Shown: positions 56,813-64,000 of the stretch, one piece after another
Position numbering within the stretch: position 1 is the stretch's first letter
How the letters are laid out: every line of letters begins with the position of its first letter
From: Pseudomonadota bacterium
GTDB lineage: Bacteria > Pseudomonadota > Gammaproteobacteria > Burkholderiales > Burkholderiaceae_C
DNA length: 64,000 nt
Assembly (NCBI GenBank): GCA_023442945.1
Contig: JAEZWW010000117.1
Coordinates: 66,224-130,223, forward strand
Direction: 5' to 3'
The notes under the pieces: model-generated
Seen by the model: the letters and a program-made list of their open reading frames with translations, nothing else
What the model was told of the DNA's origin: nothing
The model's database searches: none
Made by a program: the position numbers and the translations under genes

Positions 56813-58891
56813 ATGAGCGAAGCCACGCCGCCGGATGGCGGCCCGAATGACCTGCCGGATGGCGGCCCGAACGATGTGCCGGACGGCACCTCGAAAGACG
56901 TACCGGCGACCGGCGTGAACGACACGCCGGGCGAGGGCGCAACCGACGCCCCTAAAGCGACCGCGCACGCGCCGGAACTGCTCGCGCAAGTCGCCGCGCT
57001 GCCCGCGCTGCCGGGCGTGTACCGCTATTTCGACGATACGGGCAACGTGCTCTACGTGGGCAAGGCGCGCAACCTGAAGAAGCGCGTGTCCAGCTACTTC
57101 CAGAAGAACCACGGCGGCACGCGCATCGGGCACATGGTGCGCAAGATCGCGCGCATGGAGACGACGGTGGTGCGCTCGGAGGCCGAGGCGCTGATCCTGG
57201 AAAACAACCTGATCAAGCAGCTGGCGCCCAAGTACAACATCGTTTTTCGCGACGACAAGAGCTACCCGTACCTCAAGCTCACCGGCACCGGGCGCGAGCA
57301 GGACAGCACCGATGGTCCGCCGGTGCCGGGCGCCTACCCGCGCATGGCTTACTACCGCGGCGCGACGGACAAGCGCCACCGCTACTTCGGCCCCTATCCG
57401 GGCGCCTGGGCGGTCAAGGAAACCATCCAGCTGATGCAAAAGGTGTTCCGCCTGCGCACCTGCGAGGACACGGTGTTCGCCAACCGCACGCGGCCCTGCC
57501 TGCTGTACCAGATCAAACGCTGCACCGGCCCCTGCGTGCGGCTGATCAGCGCGCCCGATTACGCGGCCGACGTGGCGCACGCCGAGCAATTCTTGCGCGG
57601 CGAAACGCAGGATCTGCTGCACCAGCTGGAGCGCCGCATGATGGCGCACGCCGACGCGCTGGAGTTCGAACAGGCGGCGGCGATCCGCAACCAGATGACC
57701 TCGCTGTCCACCGTGCTGCACCAGCAAGCGGTGGAAGTGGCGGGCGACGCGGACGTGGACATTCTGGCCGTCAAGGTGCAGGGCGGGCGCGCCTGCGTCA
57801 ACCTGGCCATGGTGCGCGGCGGCCGGCATCTGGGCGACCGCGCGTACTTCCCCAGCCACGTCGAAGACGGCGCGGCCATGGCGTTTGACGACACCGACAC
57901 CGAACTGCCCACGCTGGAAGCGCAGGTGCTGGACGCCTTCATCGCACAGCACTACCTGCAGGTACCGGCGCCGCCGCAGCTGATCACCAGCGAGCCGGTG
58001 GCGCAGTCGCTGTTGCAGGCGCTGGCCGACAAAGAAGAAGTGAAGATCAGCGCCACCCACGCGCCGCGCGGCCAGCGCCGCGTGTGGCTGGAGATGGCGC
58101 AGCAGAACGCCGGGCTGCAGCTGGCGCGGCTGCTGGCGGAAGAAGGCTCGCAGCAGGCGCGCACGCGCGCGCTGGCCGACGCGCTGGCGCTGGACGTGCC
58201 GGACCTGGCCGAGCTGCGCATCGAATGCTTCGACATCAGCCACACCGCCGGAGAGGCGACACAGGCCAGCTGCGTGGTGTTCCAGAACCACCGCATGGCC
58301 AGCAGCGAATACCGCCGCTACAAGATTGAAGGCATTACGCCGGGCGACGACTACGCCGCCATGCGCCAGGTGCTGACGCGGCGCTACAGCAAGATCGCCG
58401 AGGCGCTGCAGACCACGGCCGAAGGCGACGGGCCGGCCGTGCGCATGCCCGACTTGGTGCTGGTCGACGGTGGCAAGGGCCAGGTCAGCATGGCGCGCGA
58501 GGTGTTCGCCGCGCTGGGGCTGGATTTGTCGCTGATCGTCGGCGTGGAAAAAGGCGAGGGCCGCAAGGTCGGCCTGGAAGAGCTGGTGTTTGCCGACGGG
58601 CGCGAGAAGGTGTACTTGGGCAAGGATTCGGCCGCGCTGATGCTGATCGCCCAGATCCGCGACGAGGCGCACCGCTTCGCCATCACCGGCATGCGCGCGG
58701 CGCGCGCCAAGGTGCGCGTGGGCGGCAGCCGCATCGAAGAGATTCCCGGCGTCGGCCCGCGCAAGCGCGCGCGCCTGCTGCAGCGCTTCGGCGGCGTGCG
58801 CGGCGTGGAAGCGGCCAGTGTGGAGGACCTGGCGACGGTGGAAGGCATCTCGCGCGCGCTGGCCGAGGAGATTTACCGGGCGCTGCACTGA
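56813..58891 (+). CDS. uvrC: Excinuclease ABC subunit C
   Basis: The 692-aa nuclease makes the dual incision in nucleotide excision repair with UvrA and UvrB. It has a GIY-YIG domain (PGVYRYFDDTGNVLYVGKAR, from residue 67), a UVR segment (HADALEFEQAAAIRNQM), the RNase H-like C-terminal nuclease (CFDISHTAGEATQASCVVF and LVLVDGGKGQVSMAREV) and helix-hairpin-helix motifs (EEIPGVGPRKRARLLQRFGG). Residues 7-46 are five 8-residue repeats (PDGGPNDL-like) not found in typical UvrC. The start ATG 56813 gives this repeat-bearing N-terminus; starting later would lose no catalytic motif. Confidence 0.95.
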   Translation: MSEATPPDGGPNDLPDGGPNDVPDGTSKDVPATGVNDTPGEGATDAPKATAHAPELLAQVAALPALPGVYRYFDDTGNVLYVGKARNLKKRVSSYFQKNHGGTRIGHMVRKIARMETTVVRSEAEALILENNLIKQLAPKYNIVFRDDKSYPYLKLTGTGREQDSTDGPPVPGAYPRMAYYRGATDKRHRYFGPYPGAWAVKETIQLMQKVFRLRTCEDTVFANRTRPCLLYQIKRCTGPCVRLISAPDYAADVAHAEQFLRGETQDLLHQLERRMMAHADALEFEQAAAIRNQMTSLSTVLHQQAVEVAGDADVDILAVKVQGGRACVNLAMVRGGRHLGDRAYFPSHVEDGAAMAFDDTDTELPTLEAQVLDAFIAQHYLQVPAPPQLITSEPVAQSLLQALADKEEVKISATHAPRGQRRVWLEMAQQNAGLQLARLLAEEGSQQARTRALADALALDVPDLAELRIECFDISHTAGEATQASCVVFQNHRMASSEYRRYKIEGITPGDDYAAMRQVLTRRYSKIAEALQTTAEGDGPAVRMPDLVLVDGGKGQVSMAREVFAALGLDLSLIVGVEKGEGRKVGLEELVFADGREKVYLGKDSAALMLIAQIRDEAHRFAITGMRAARAKVRVGGSRIEEIPGVGPRKRARLLQRFGGVRGVEAASVEDLATVEGISRALAEEIYRALH
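56831..56950 (+). repeat. 24-bp tandem repeat, five units, in uvrC
   Basis: Five 24-bp units encode PDGGPNDL, PDGGPNDV, PDGTSKDV, PATGVNDT and PGEGATDA. The first two units are almost identical in DNA; the others have diverged. All keep frame. Confidence 0.85.
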
Positions 58892-58957
58892 GGGTGAAGA
58901 TGGGCGGCGCACGCCCTGTGCGTCGCTGCGGCCCGTGCGGTGGGCGCGAGGTGAGTG

Positions 58958-59020
58958 ATTTCAAGAGAAAGCTGGCTTTGGCCCTACAGCCATCTGCGCG
59001 GCCAGCTAGTAAATTCATAG
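58958..59020 (-). repeat. Family A repeat, intergenic
   Basis: TTTGGCCCTACAGCCATCTG then CGCGGCCAGCTAGTAAATTC is a reverse-orientation copy between uvrC and pgsA. Confidence 0.85.
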
Positions 59021-59080
59021 TATGGGGTGCCCCGCGTTGCCTTTGAGCGGTGCCCGCTGGGCCATGCCACAATCGCTGCC

Positions 59081-59644
59081 ATGTTCTTCACCTTGCCCAC
59101 GATCATGACCTGGACGCGCATCGTCGCGATCCCGCTCATCGTGGGGGTGTTTTACCTGCCGCTGGAGCCGGCCACGCGCAACCTGATCGCCACGGTCATG
59201 TTCATCGTGTTCGCCTGGACCGACTGGCTGGACGGCTTTTTGGCGCGGCGGCTGAACCAGACCTCGGCCTTCGGCGCTTTCCTCGACCCGGTGGCCGACA
59301 AGTTTCTGGTGTGCGCGTCGCTGCTGGTGCTGGTGCATCTGCAGCGCACCGACGTGTTCGTCGCGCTGATCATCATCGGGCGCGAAATTGCGATTTCTGC
59401 CCTGCGCGAATGGATGGCCAAGATCGGCGCCAGCAAAAACGTGGCCGTGCACATGCTGGGCAAGGTCAAGACCACGGTGCAGATGGTGGCCATTCCCTTT
59501 CTGCTGTACGACGGCGTGGTGTTCGGCGTTGACACGCGCTTTTGGGGGCAGGTGCTGATCTGGGTGGCCGCCGTGCTGACCGTCTGGTCCATGGTGTACT
59601 ACCTGCAAAAAGCCTTGCCGGACATCCGCGCCCACGCCAAATAA
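59081..59644 (+). CDS. pgsA: CDP-diacylglycerol-glycerol-3-phosphate 3-phosphatidyltransferase
   Basis: The 187-aa membrane enzyme makes phosphatidylglycerol phosphate. The CDP-alcohol phosphotransferase motif DG(x2)AR(x8)G(x3)D(x3)D is complete in DWLDGFLARRLNQTSAFGAF followed by LDPVADK. About five membrane helices are visible. Start ATG 59081 (MFFTLPTIMTWTRIVAIPLI) is the family's usual one. uvrC-pgsA linkage is common in Proteobacteria. Confidence 0.94.
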   Translation: MFFTLPTIMTWTRIVAIPLIVGVFYLPLEPATRNLIATVMFIVFAWTDWLDGFLARRLNQTSAFGAFLDPVADKFLVCASLLVLVHLQRTDVFVALIIIGREIAISALREWMAKIGASKNVAVHMLGKVKTTVQMVAIPFLLYDGVVFGVDTRFWGQVLIWVAAVLTVWSMVYYLQKALPDIRAHAK

Positions 59645-59665
59645 GGGCGCTGCCCGCCCCGCGCC

Positions 59666-60565
59666 GTGAGCGAATCCGCCCCCGCCAACACGGTGATCCG
59701 CCTGATGCCGGCGGTGTTCGTCGTGATCTGGGCCACCGGCTTCATCGTGGCGCGCTACGGCATGCCGTACGCGCCGCCCTTCACCTTCCTGGCGGTGCGG
59801 ATGTCGTTGTCGCTGGTGTGCTTCATCGTCTGGGTCACGCTGGCCGGCGTGCGCTGGCCGCAGACGGGCGCGCAGTGGCTGCACCTGGGCGTGACCGGCG
59901 TGTTGATGCACGCGGCCTACCTGGGCGGTGTGTGGGCGGCGGTGAAGGGCGGCATGGGCTCGGGCCTGGCGGCGTTGATCGCGGGCATCCAGCCGGTGCT
60001 GACGGCCATCTGGCTGTCGGCCACCGGCAGCGGCACCAGCAAGGTCACCCGCCGGCAATGGACTGGCCTGGTGCTGGGCTTTGCCGGCCTGGTGCTGGTG
60101 GTGTGGCGCAAGCTGGAAAGCAGCAGCCCGGGCGACCACGTCACGGCCGCCAACTTCAGCTGGGCCGTGATGGCGCTGGTGGCCATCACCGCCGGCACGC
60201 TGTACCAGAAGCGCTTTGTCCAGCCCTGCGACGTGCGCAGTGCCAGCGCGGTCCAGCTGCTGGCCGCTGCCCTGGTGCTGTGGCCGCTGGCGCTGCTGGA
60301 GCCGGAATCGATCCAGTGGAACGCCCAGGTCGTCGGCGCCATGGCCTGGTCGGTGCTGGGGCTGACGCTGGGCGGCAGCTCGCTGCTGTTCCTGCTGATC
60401 CAGCGCGGGGCTGCCGCGAGTGTGGCGAGCCTGATGTATTTGGTGCCGCCCACCACCGCGCTGATCGCCTGGGGGCTGTTTCGCGAGCCGATCACCCTGG
60501 TCACGCTGGCCGGGATGGCGCTGACCGCGTTCGGGGTGGCGCTGGTGGTGAGGCCGCCGCGCTAG
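59666..60565 (+). CDS. EamA/DMT-family transporter
   Basis: This 299-aa permease has ten membrane helices in two EamA repeats, with motifs PAVFVVIWATGFIVARYGMP at the start and YLVPPTTALIAWGLFREPIT in the second half. DMT transporters export amino acids, metabolites or drugs; substrate unknown. It starts with GTG 59666, 21 bp after pgsA, and may be co-transcribed with it. Confidence 0.88.
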   Translation: MSESAPANTVIRLMPAVFVVIWATGFIVARYGMPYAPPFTFLAVRMSLSLVCFIVWVTLAGVRWPQTGAQWLHLGVTGVLMHAAYLGGVWAAVKGGMGSGLAALIAGIQPVLTAIWLSATGSGTSKVTRRQWTGLVLGFAGLVLVVWRKLESSSPGDHVTAANFSWAVMALVAITAGTLYQKRFVQPCDVRSASAVQLLAAALVLWPLALLEPESIQWNAQVVGAMAWSVLGLTLGGSSLLFLLIQRGAAASVASLMYLVPPTTALIAWGLFREPITLVTLAGMALTAFGVALVVRPPR

Positions 60566-60908
60566 CGTGGTGCGGCCGCACGCCCCGCGCTTTGCGCCAA
60601 AAAAGCCAGGCAAAGGCCGCAAAAGCAGGAGATTCGTCACACCGAAATGGCGCAGAACTCTGCGGCATGTTGCGCCAGCGCACAAGCGGGGTAGATACGA
60701 AGTGGAGCGGGTTCAATTGGGTCTAGAATGCAACGCTCGCCGGACAGGGACCGACGGCAGCTGGCTGCGACCGTGATCGTCGCTTGTCCACCATGGCTGG
60801 CGTCACTCCCTGTTTCCGACCAAACGAACCGGGCTTGGCGAAGCCGTCAACAGTCCGACACCGTTTCTTTCCGGATTCTTGATAAATTGTTGAAAGAGGG
60901 GCACCTTC
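60566..60908. other. Intergenic region of 343 bp upstream of the HU gene
   Basis: No convincing coding frame. It should contain the HU promoter; TAGAAT (60724-60729) and the AT-rich TTGATAAATTGTTGAAAG just before the gene are candidate elements, but I cannot pair a -35 box with either. Confidence 0.55.
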
Positions 60909-61181
60909 GTGAACAAAACCGAGCTGATCGAACACATCGCCAAAAACGCCGACATTTCCAAGGCAGCGGCCACCCGCGCATTGGAAGCCACCATCGGCGC
61001 CGTCAAGACCACCTTGCGCAAGGGTGGCACCGTGTCGCTCGTGGGCTTTGGCACTTTTGCCGTCGGCAAGCGCGCCGCGCGCTCGGGCCGCAATCCGCGC
61101 ACCGGCGCTACGATTAAAATCAAAGCCGCCAAGGTACCCAAGTTCCGTCCCGGCAAGGCGCTGAAAGACGCGCTGAACTGA
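60909..61181 (+). CDS. hup: HU-family nucleoid protein
   Basis: The 90-aa histone-like protein reads MNKTELIEHIAKNADISKAA with the HU DNA-binding arm RSGRNPRTGATIKIKAAKVP and closing FRPGKALKDALN. It bends DNA as a homo- or heterodimer. The start is GTG 60909, with AGAGGGG upstream. Gene order HU - tRNA-Val - ppiD is conserved in Betaproteobacteria. Confidence 0.95.
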   Translation: MNKTELIEHIAKNADISKAAATRALEATIGAVKTTLRKGGTVSLVGFGTFAVGKRAARSGRNPRTGATIKIKAAKVPKFRPGKALKDALN

Positions 61182-61201
61182 TTCAGACACCGTTTCAGGT
61201 G

Positions 61202-61277
61202 GGGTGCTTAGCTCAGTTGGTAGAGCGGCTCCTTTACACGGAGTAGGTCGGCAGTTCGAGACTGTCAGCACCCACCA
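61202..61277 (+). tRNA. tRNA-Val (anticodon TAC)
   Basis: The cloverleaf is complete: acceptor GGGTGCT/AGCACCC, D-arm GCTCAGTTGGTAGAGC, anticodon stem GCTCC/GGAGT with loop TTTACAC (anticodon TAC, Val) and T-arm with GTTCGAGAC. The 3' end ACCA is encoded. Confidence 0.97.
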
Positions 61278-61285
61278 CACGAAGC

Positions 61286-61312
61286 AAAGGCGAACCGCGG
61301 TTCGCCTTTTTT
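61286..61312 (+). terminator. Rho-independent terminator after tRNA-Val
   Basis: Hairpin AAAGGCGAACC/GGTTCGCCTTT with a 2-base loop, followed by a T run (61107-61112 of the same tract), 9 bp after the tRNA end. It probably ends the hup/tRNA transcript and separates it from ppiD. Confidence 0.85.
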
Positions 61313-61348
61313 GCTGATGCACAGCCCAGTTTCAGAGAGTTTCCCTGC

Positions 61349-63319
61349 ATGTTCGATACCGTCCGCAAACACACCAAGCTGTTGATGGTGCTCTTGTTTC
61401 TGCTGGTCATTCCGTCGTTCGTGCTGCTCGGGGTCGATGGCTACACGCGCATGAGCGACGCCACCCAGAAGGTGGCCACGGTGAACGGCAAGGCGATCAC
61501 CCAGACCGAATGGGACAACGCCCACCGCGCCGAAGTCGACCGCCTGCGTGCCAGCAACCCGACGATCGATCTGAACTTGCTGGATTCGCCACAGATCAAA
61601 TACGCCTCGCTCGAACAGCTGGTGCGCCAGCGCGTGCTGGACGCCGCGGCCGCGCAGGAACACCTCAGCGTCGGTGATGCTCGCCTGGTCGCCTACCTGC
61701 AAAACGATCCGAGCCTCGCGCCGCTGCGCCGTCAGGACGGGTCGCTGAACATGGACGAGTACCGCCGCGTGCTGGCGCAGCAGGGCCTGACGCCCGAAGC
61801 CTTTGAAGCCGGCCTGCGCCAGGAAATGGGGCAGCGCCAGGTATTGGGCGGTGTGGCCGGCAGCAGCTTCTCGACCCAGGCCGAGGCCGACGTGGCCATG
61901 AACGCCTTCCTGGAGCGCCGCGAAATCCGCCTCAAGAAGTTCGAAACCACCGATTACGCCGCCAAGATCAACCCGAGCGACGCCGAGCTTGAGGCCTTCT
62001 ACAAGGACAACGTGGCGCGCTACCAGGCGCCCGAATCCGCCCGCATCGAGTACCTGGTGCTGGGGCTGGAACAGGTCAAGAAGGCGATCGAGGTGAGCGA
62101 GCAGGACCTGCGCAAGTACTACGAGGAAAACAGCGCGTCGCTGGGCGAGCCGGAGCAGCGCCGCGCCGCGCACATCCTGATCATGGCGCCCAAGGACGCG
62201 CCCGCGGCCGACCGCGAAAAGGCCAAGGCACAGGCCCAGGCCTTGCTGGACGGCCTGCGCAAGGCGCCCGACACCTTTGCCGATGTCGCCAAGAAATCGT
62301 CGGGGGACGAAGTCAGCGCGGCCAGCGGTGGCGACCTGGGCTTTTTCCGCAGCGACCGGGGCACCGACCCGGCCATTGCCAAGGCCACGTTTGCGCTGGC
62401 CAAGCCGGGCGACATCAGCGATCTGGTCGAAAGCGACTTCGGCTACCACATCGTGCGCCTGACCGAGATCAAGCCCACCGGTGTGCCGCCGTTCGAGCAG
62501 GCGCGCGCCAAGCTGGAAGACCAGTACCGTGCCCAGGCCGCGCAAAAGCGCTTTGGCGAGCTGGCCGAGGAGTTTCGCAACGGCGTGTACGAACAGTCCG
62601 ACAGCCTCAAGCCCACGGCCGACAAGCTCAAGCTGACGATCCAAACCGCCGACAACGTCACGCGCACGCCGGCGTCACAAGCCCAGGGCGCACTGGCCAA
62701 CGCCAAGTTCCTGTCGGCGCTGTTCAGCCCCGACGCATTGGACAAGAAGCGCAACACCGAAGCCATGGAAACCGGCCCCAACGAACTGGCTTCGGGCCGC
62801 ATCGTGGCGCACACCGCGGCGCACGCCCGTCCGTTCGCCGAGGTCAAGACCGAGGTGCGCGCCGCCTACATCGCCCAGAAGGCGGCCGAGCAGGCTCTCA
62901 AGGACGGCCAGGAGCGCCTGAAGGCCTGGGAAGCCAAGCCCGAGAGCGCGACCGCCGAGCTGACCAAAGTCGTCACCGTCTCGCGCGACCAGCCGGAAGG
63001 CCAGCCGGCCGCGCTCGTTGAAGCCGCCCTGCGCGCCGACCCGACCAAGCTGCCCAAGCTGGTGGGTGTCAACCTGGGTGCGGAAGGCTTTGTCGTGGCA
63101 CGTGTCGACAAGGTCGTGCCCATGAAGACCATGTCGGCCGACGAGGCCAAGCAGAACCTGCTGCGCTACGAGCAGATGTGGGCGCTGTCCGAGACCGTCA
63201 GCTATTACGACAACCTGAAGGCCAAGTACAAGGCCAAGATTCTGGTGCCGCTGCCGTCAGCAACGCTGCCACCCGCCGCGGGTGGCGCAGCGGCCTCGGC
63301 CGCGGCCGCGTCGCGCTAA
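61349..63319 (+). CDS. ppiD: Periplasmic folding chaperone PpiD (SurA-N/parvulin)
   Basis: The 656-aa protein has a membrane anchor at about residues 12-32, a SurA_N-type chaperone region (ATVNGKAITQTEWDNAHRAE, YASLEQLVRQRVLDAAAAQE), and one parvulin domain at about residues 268-368 (AAHILIMAPKDAPAADREKA, GGDLGFFRSDRGTDPAIAKA, ESDFGYHIVRLTEI). A further C-terminal helical domain follows. PpiD assists proteins leaving the Sec translocon. Length matches the family. Confidence 0.94.
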   Translation: MFDTVRKHTKLLMVLLFLLVIPSFVLLGVDGYTRMSDATQKVATVNGKAITQTEWDNAHRAEVDRLRASNPTIDLNLLDSPQIKYASLEQLVRQRVLDAAAAQEHLSVGDARLVAYLQNDPSLAPLRRQDGSLNMDEYRRVLAQQGLTPEAFEAGLRQEMGQRQVLGGVAGSSFSTQAEADVAMNAFLERREIRLKKFETTDYAAKINPSDAELEAFYKDNVARYQAPESARIEYLVLGLEQVKKAIEVSEQDLRKYYEENSASLGEPEQRRAAHILIMAPKDAPAADREKAKAQAQALLDGLRKAPDTFADVAKKSSGDEVSAASGGDLGFFRSDRGTDPAIAKATFALAKPGDISDLVESDFGYHIVRLTEIKPTGVPPFEQARAKLEDQYRAQAAQKRFGELAEEFRNGVYEQSDSLKPTADKLKLTIQTADNVTRTPASQAQGALANAKFLSALFSPDALDKKRNTEAMETGPNELASGRIVAHTAAHARPFAEVKTEVRAAYIAQKAAEQALKDGQERLKAWEAKPESATAELTKVVTVSRDQPEGQPAALVEAALRADPTKLPKLVGVNLGAEGFVVARVDKVVPMKTMSADEAKQNLLRYEQMWALSETVSYYDNLKAKYKAKILVPLPSATLPPAAGGAAASAAAASR

Positions 63320-63802
63320 CAAGCCGCCGCCCGAGTCACGCTTCTGGCGCGGCGGCGTGGCTTGCGGTCCAGGGGAGATGTCCGGTCGCGTGGCGTTTTC
63401 ACCGCCCTGGGTGGGGTGGTCGACCGCTTACCACTGAGGGCGACAGCGGTGGCTTCACCGCCAAGTGGTGCCCATCCTGCGCCGGTGACGTAGCGGTTTG
63501 CTATTTTTTCGGTAGCTGCTTGCGCAAGTGGTTCTAGGGCAAAAGCCCATTTCCTTTGAAATTCGCTCCCTCGGCTTGTCAGCCGGCCGGCGCGGCGGCT
63601 GCATTGGCGCGTGGATGTGCTGGCGCGCGGGCGTGCGTCGTGCTCGGCCCGACGACCGCGCGCGCTGCGGCACCGGGGTGAGGAACGCCGCCTGAACCCG
63701 TCTGCAGGCCGCCTGATGTCCCGGCGGCGGCCTGCCTCAAGCCCGGGCTGCGCCTGGCGCGCGCTCGGTTGTCGCTGCGCTCAGCTGCGATCGCTGCCGA
63801 CC
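63320..63802. other. Intergenic region of 483 bp
   Basis: It separates ppiD from a convergent gene whose 3' end is at 63803. A family A repeat lies at 63495-63562. The stretch 63570-63800 is GC-rich; its frames do not look like genes. Confidence 0.6.
63495..63562 (+). repeat. Family A repeat, intergenic
   Basis: TTTTTCGGTAGCTGCTTGCG, CAAGTGGTTCTAGGGCAAAA then GCCC...TTTGAAA is a complete forward copy. Confidence 0.88.
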
Positions 63803-64000
63803 TCAACCGCCGCCGCTGCCGTGCCGCAGCACGTCCTGCTGCTCGCGCATGCGCACGCAGTTGGGGTGTTGGCGCAGCGCGGGTTTGCTGCATTCCGACT
63901 GCAGGCAGACGGCGCGCGAAATGAAGGCGCGGTCGGCGCAGAGCGCGCCGGTGGGGGCGGGCGCGGCCGGCGCCGACGCTGGCGGCGGCGCAGCCACGGG
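63803..64000 (-). CDS. C-terminus of a gene running off the window
   Basis: A minus-strand frame is open from the window edge to the stop at 63803, so only the last about 65 residues are seen. After an Ala/Pro-rich linker there is a Cys-rich tail, LCADRAFISRAVCLQSECSK then PALRQHPNCVRMREQQDVLR, with four Cys. I recall this kind of tail at the C-terminus of conserved hypothetical or kinase-like proteins of Comamonadaceae, but cannot name the family. Start lies outside the window. Confidence 0.6.
   Translation of the reverse strand, partial: PVAAPPPASAPAAPAPTGALCADRAFISRAVCLQSECSKPALRQHPNCVRMREQQDVLRHGSGGG

Noticed and set aside
56570..58912. Minus-strand frame of 780 codons opposite uvrC
   Set aside because: Antisense shadow; uvrC has all catalytic motifs on the plus strand.
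63385..63480. Plus-strand GC-rich stretch with CACCGCC/GGTGG motifs as another repeat family
   Set aside because: I found no second copy in the window.

Overview
The window looks like chromosome of a GC-rich betaproteobacterium of the order Burkholderiales, most likely family Comamonadaceae. The pointers are the HU gene - tRNA-Val - ppiD order, an EF-P with Arg32 next to the EF-P arginine rhamnosyltransferase EarP, an intracellular PHB depolymerase with an active-site Cys, tricarboxylate-transporter genes with their own two-component system, and a dense family of short palindromic repeats centred on CTGCGCAG. I see no prophage, transposase, CRISPR array or rRNA operon. Nearly the whole window is coding, with many ATGA-type start/stop overlaps.

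Layout. 1-3400: a stress-type island with two CsbD-like proteins, a periplasmic BON protein, a low-affinity iron permease-like protein, a proline-rich protein, a Gly/Tyr-rich protein and two very short disordered proteins. 3900-8600: a DUF2868/DUF3482 membrane protein-GTPase pair, a small secreted protein and a methyltransferase. 8600-13420: glutamate symporter gltS, a FemAB-like acyltransferase and, divergently, nadE-glnB. 13490-17620: tctD-tctE-tctB-tctA, where tctA is broken by a deletion of about 70 bp. 17795-23925: an acyl-CoA synthetase, membrane proteins, a 2OG-Fe oxygenase, a universal stress protein, and an ArsR regulator facing a DUF2892 gene. 24162-28869: three translationally coupled genes for a 2-oxoacid:acceptor oxidoreductase with a flavin/iron-sulfur reductase. 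29383-34415: marR with a NodT/EmrA/EmrB-type tripartite efflux pump behind an operator-containing promoter. 34464-39725: an orphan RnfB-like ferredoxin, PHB depolymerase with a basic tail, and an MlaE/MlaD pair plus lipoprotein without an ATPase. 39822-47144: fpr, recJ, lolC-lolD and small genes. 47488-51846: protease, MoxR, DUF58 and VWA proteins. 51953-64000: tatD, a hydratase, a LOG-family protein, efp and earP, uvrC, pgsA, an EamA transporter, hup, tRNA-Val, ppiD and the 3' end of one more gene.

The most unusual feature is not a single gene. About 25 copies of one short imperfect palindrome (family A) lie in the window. Many sit between genes, but at least ten are read in frame inside proteins, where they supply part of a lipoprotein signal peptide, N-terminal extensions (LolD, EmrA), C-termini and internal loops (two in EarP). 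A second family (B) is inserted in frame in recJ and in the FemAB-like gene, in opposite orientations. Other points worth checking are the tctA deletion, the ATPase-less Mla operon, the histone-like tail on PhaZ and the five 24-bp units at the start of uvrC.
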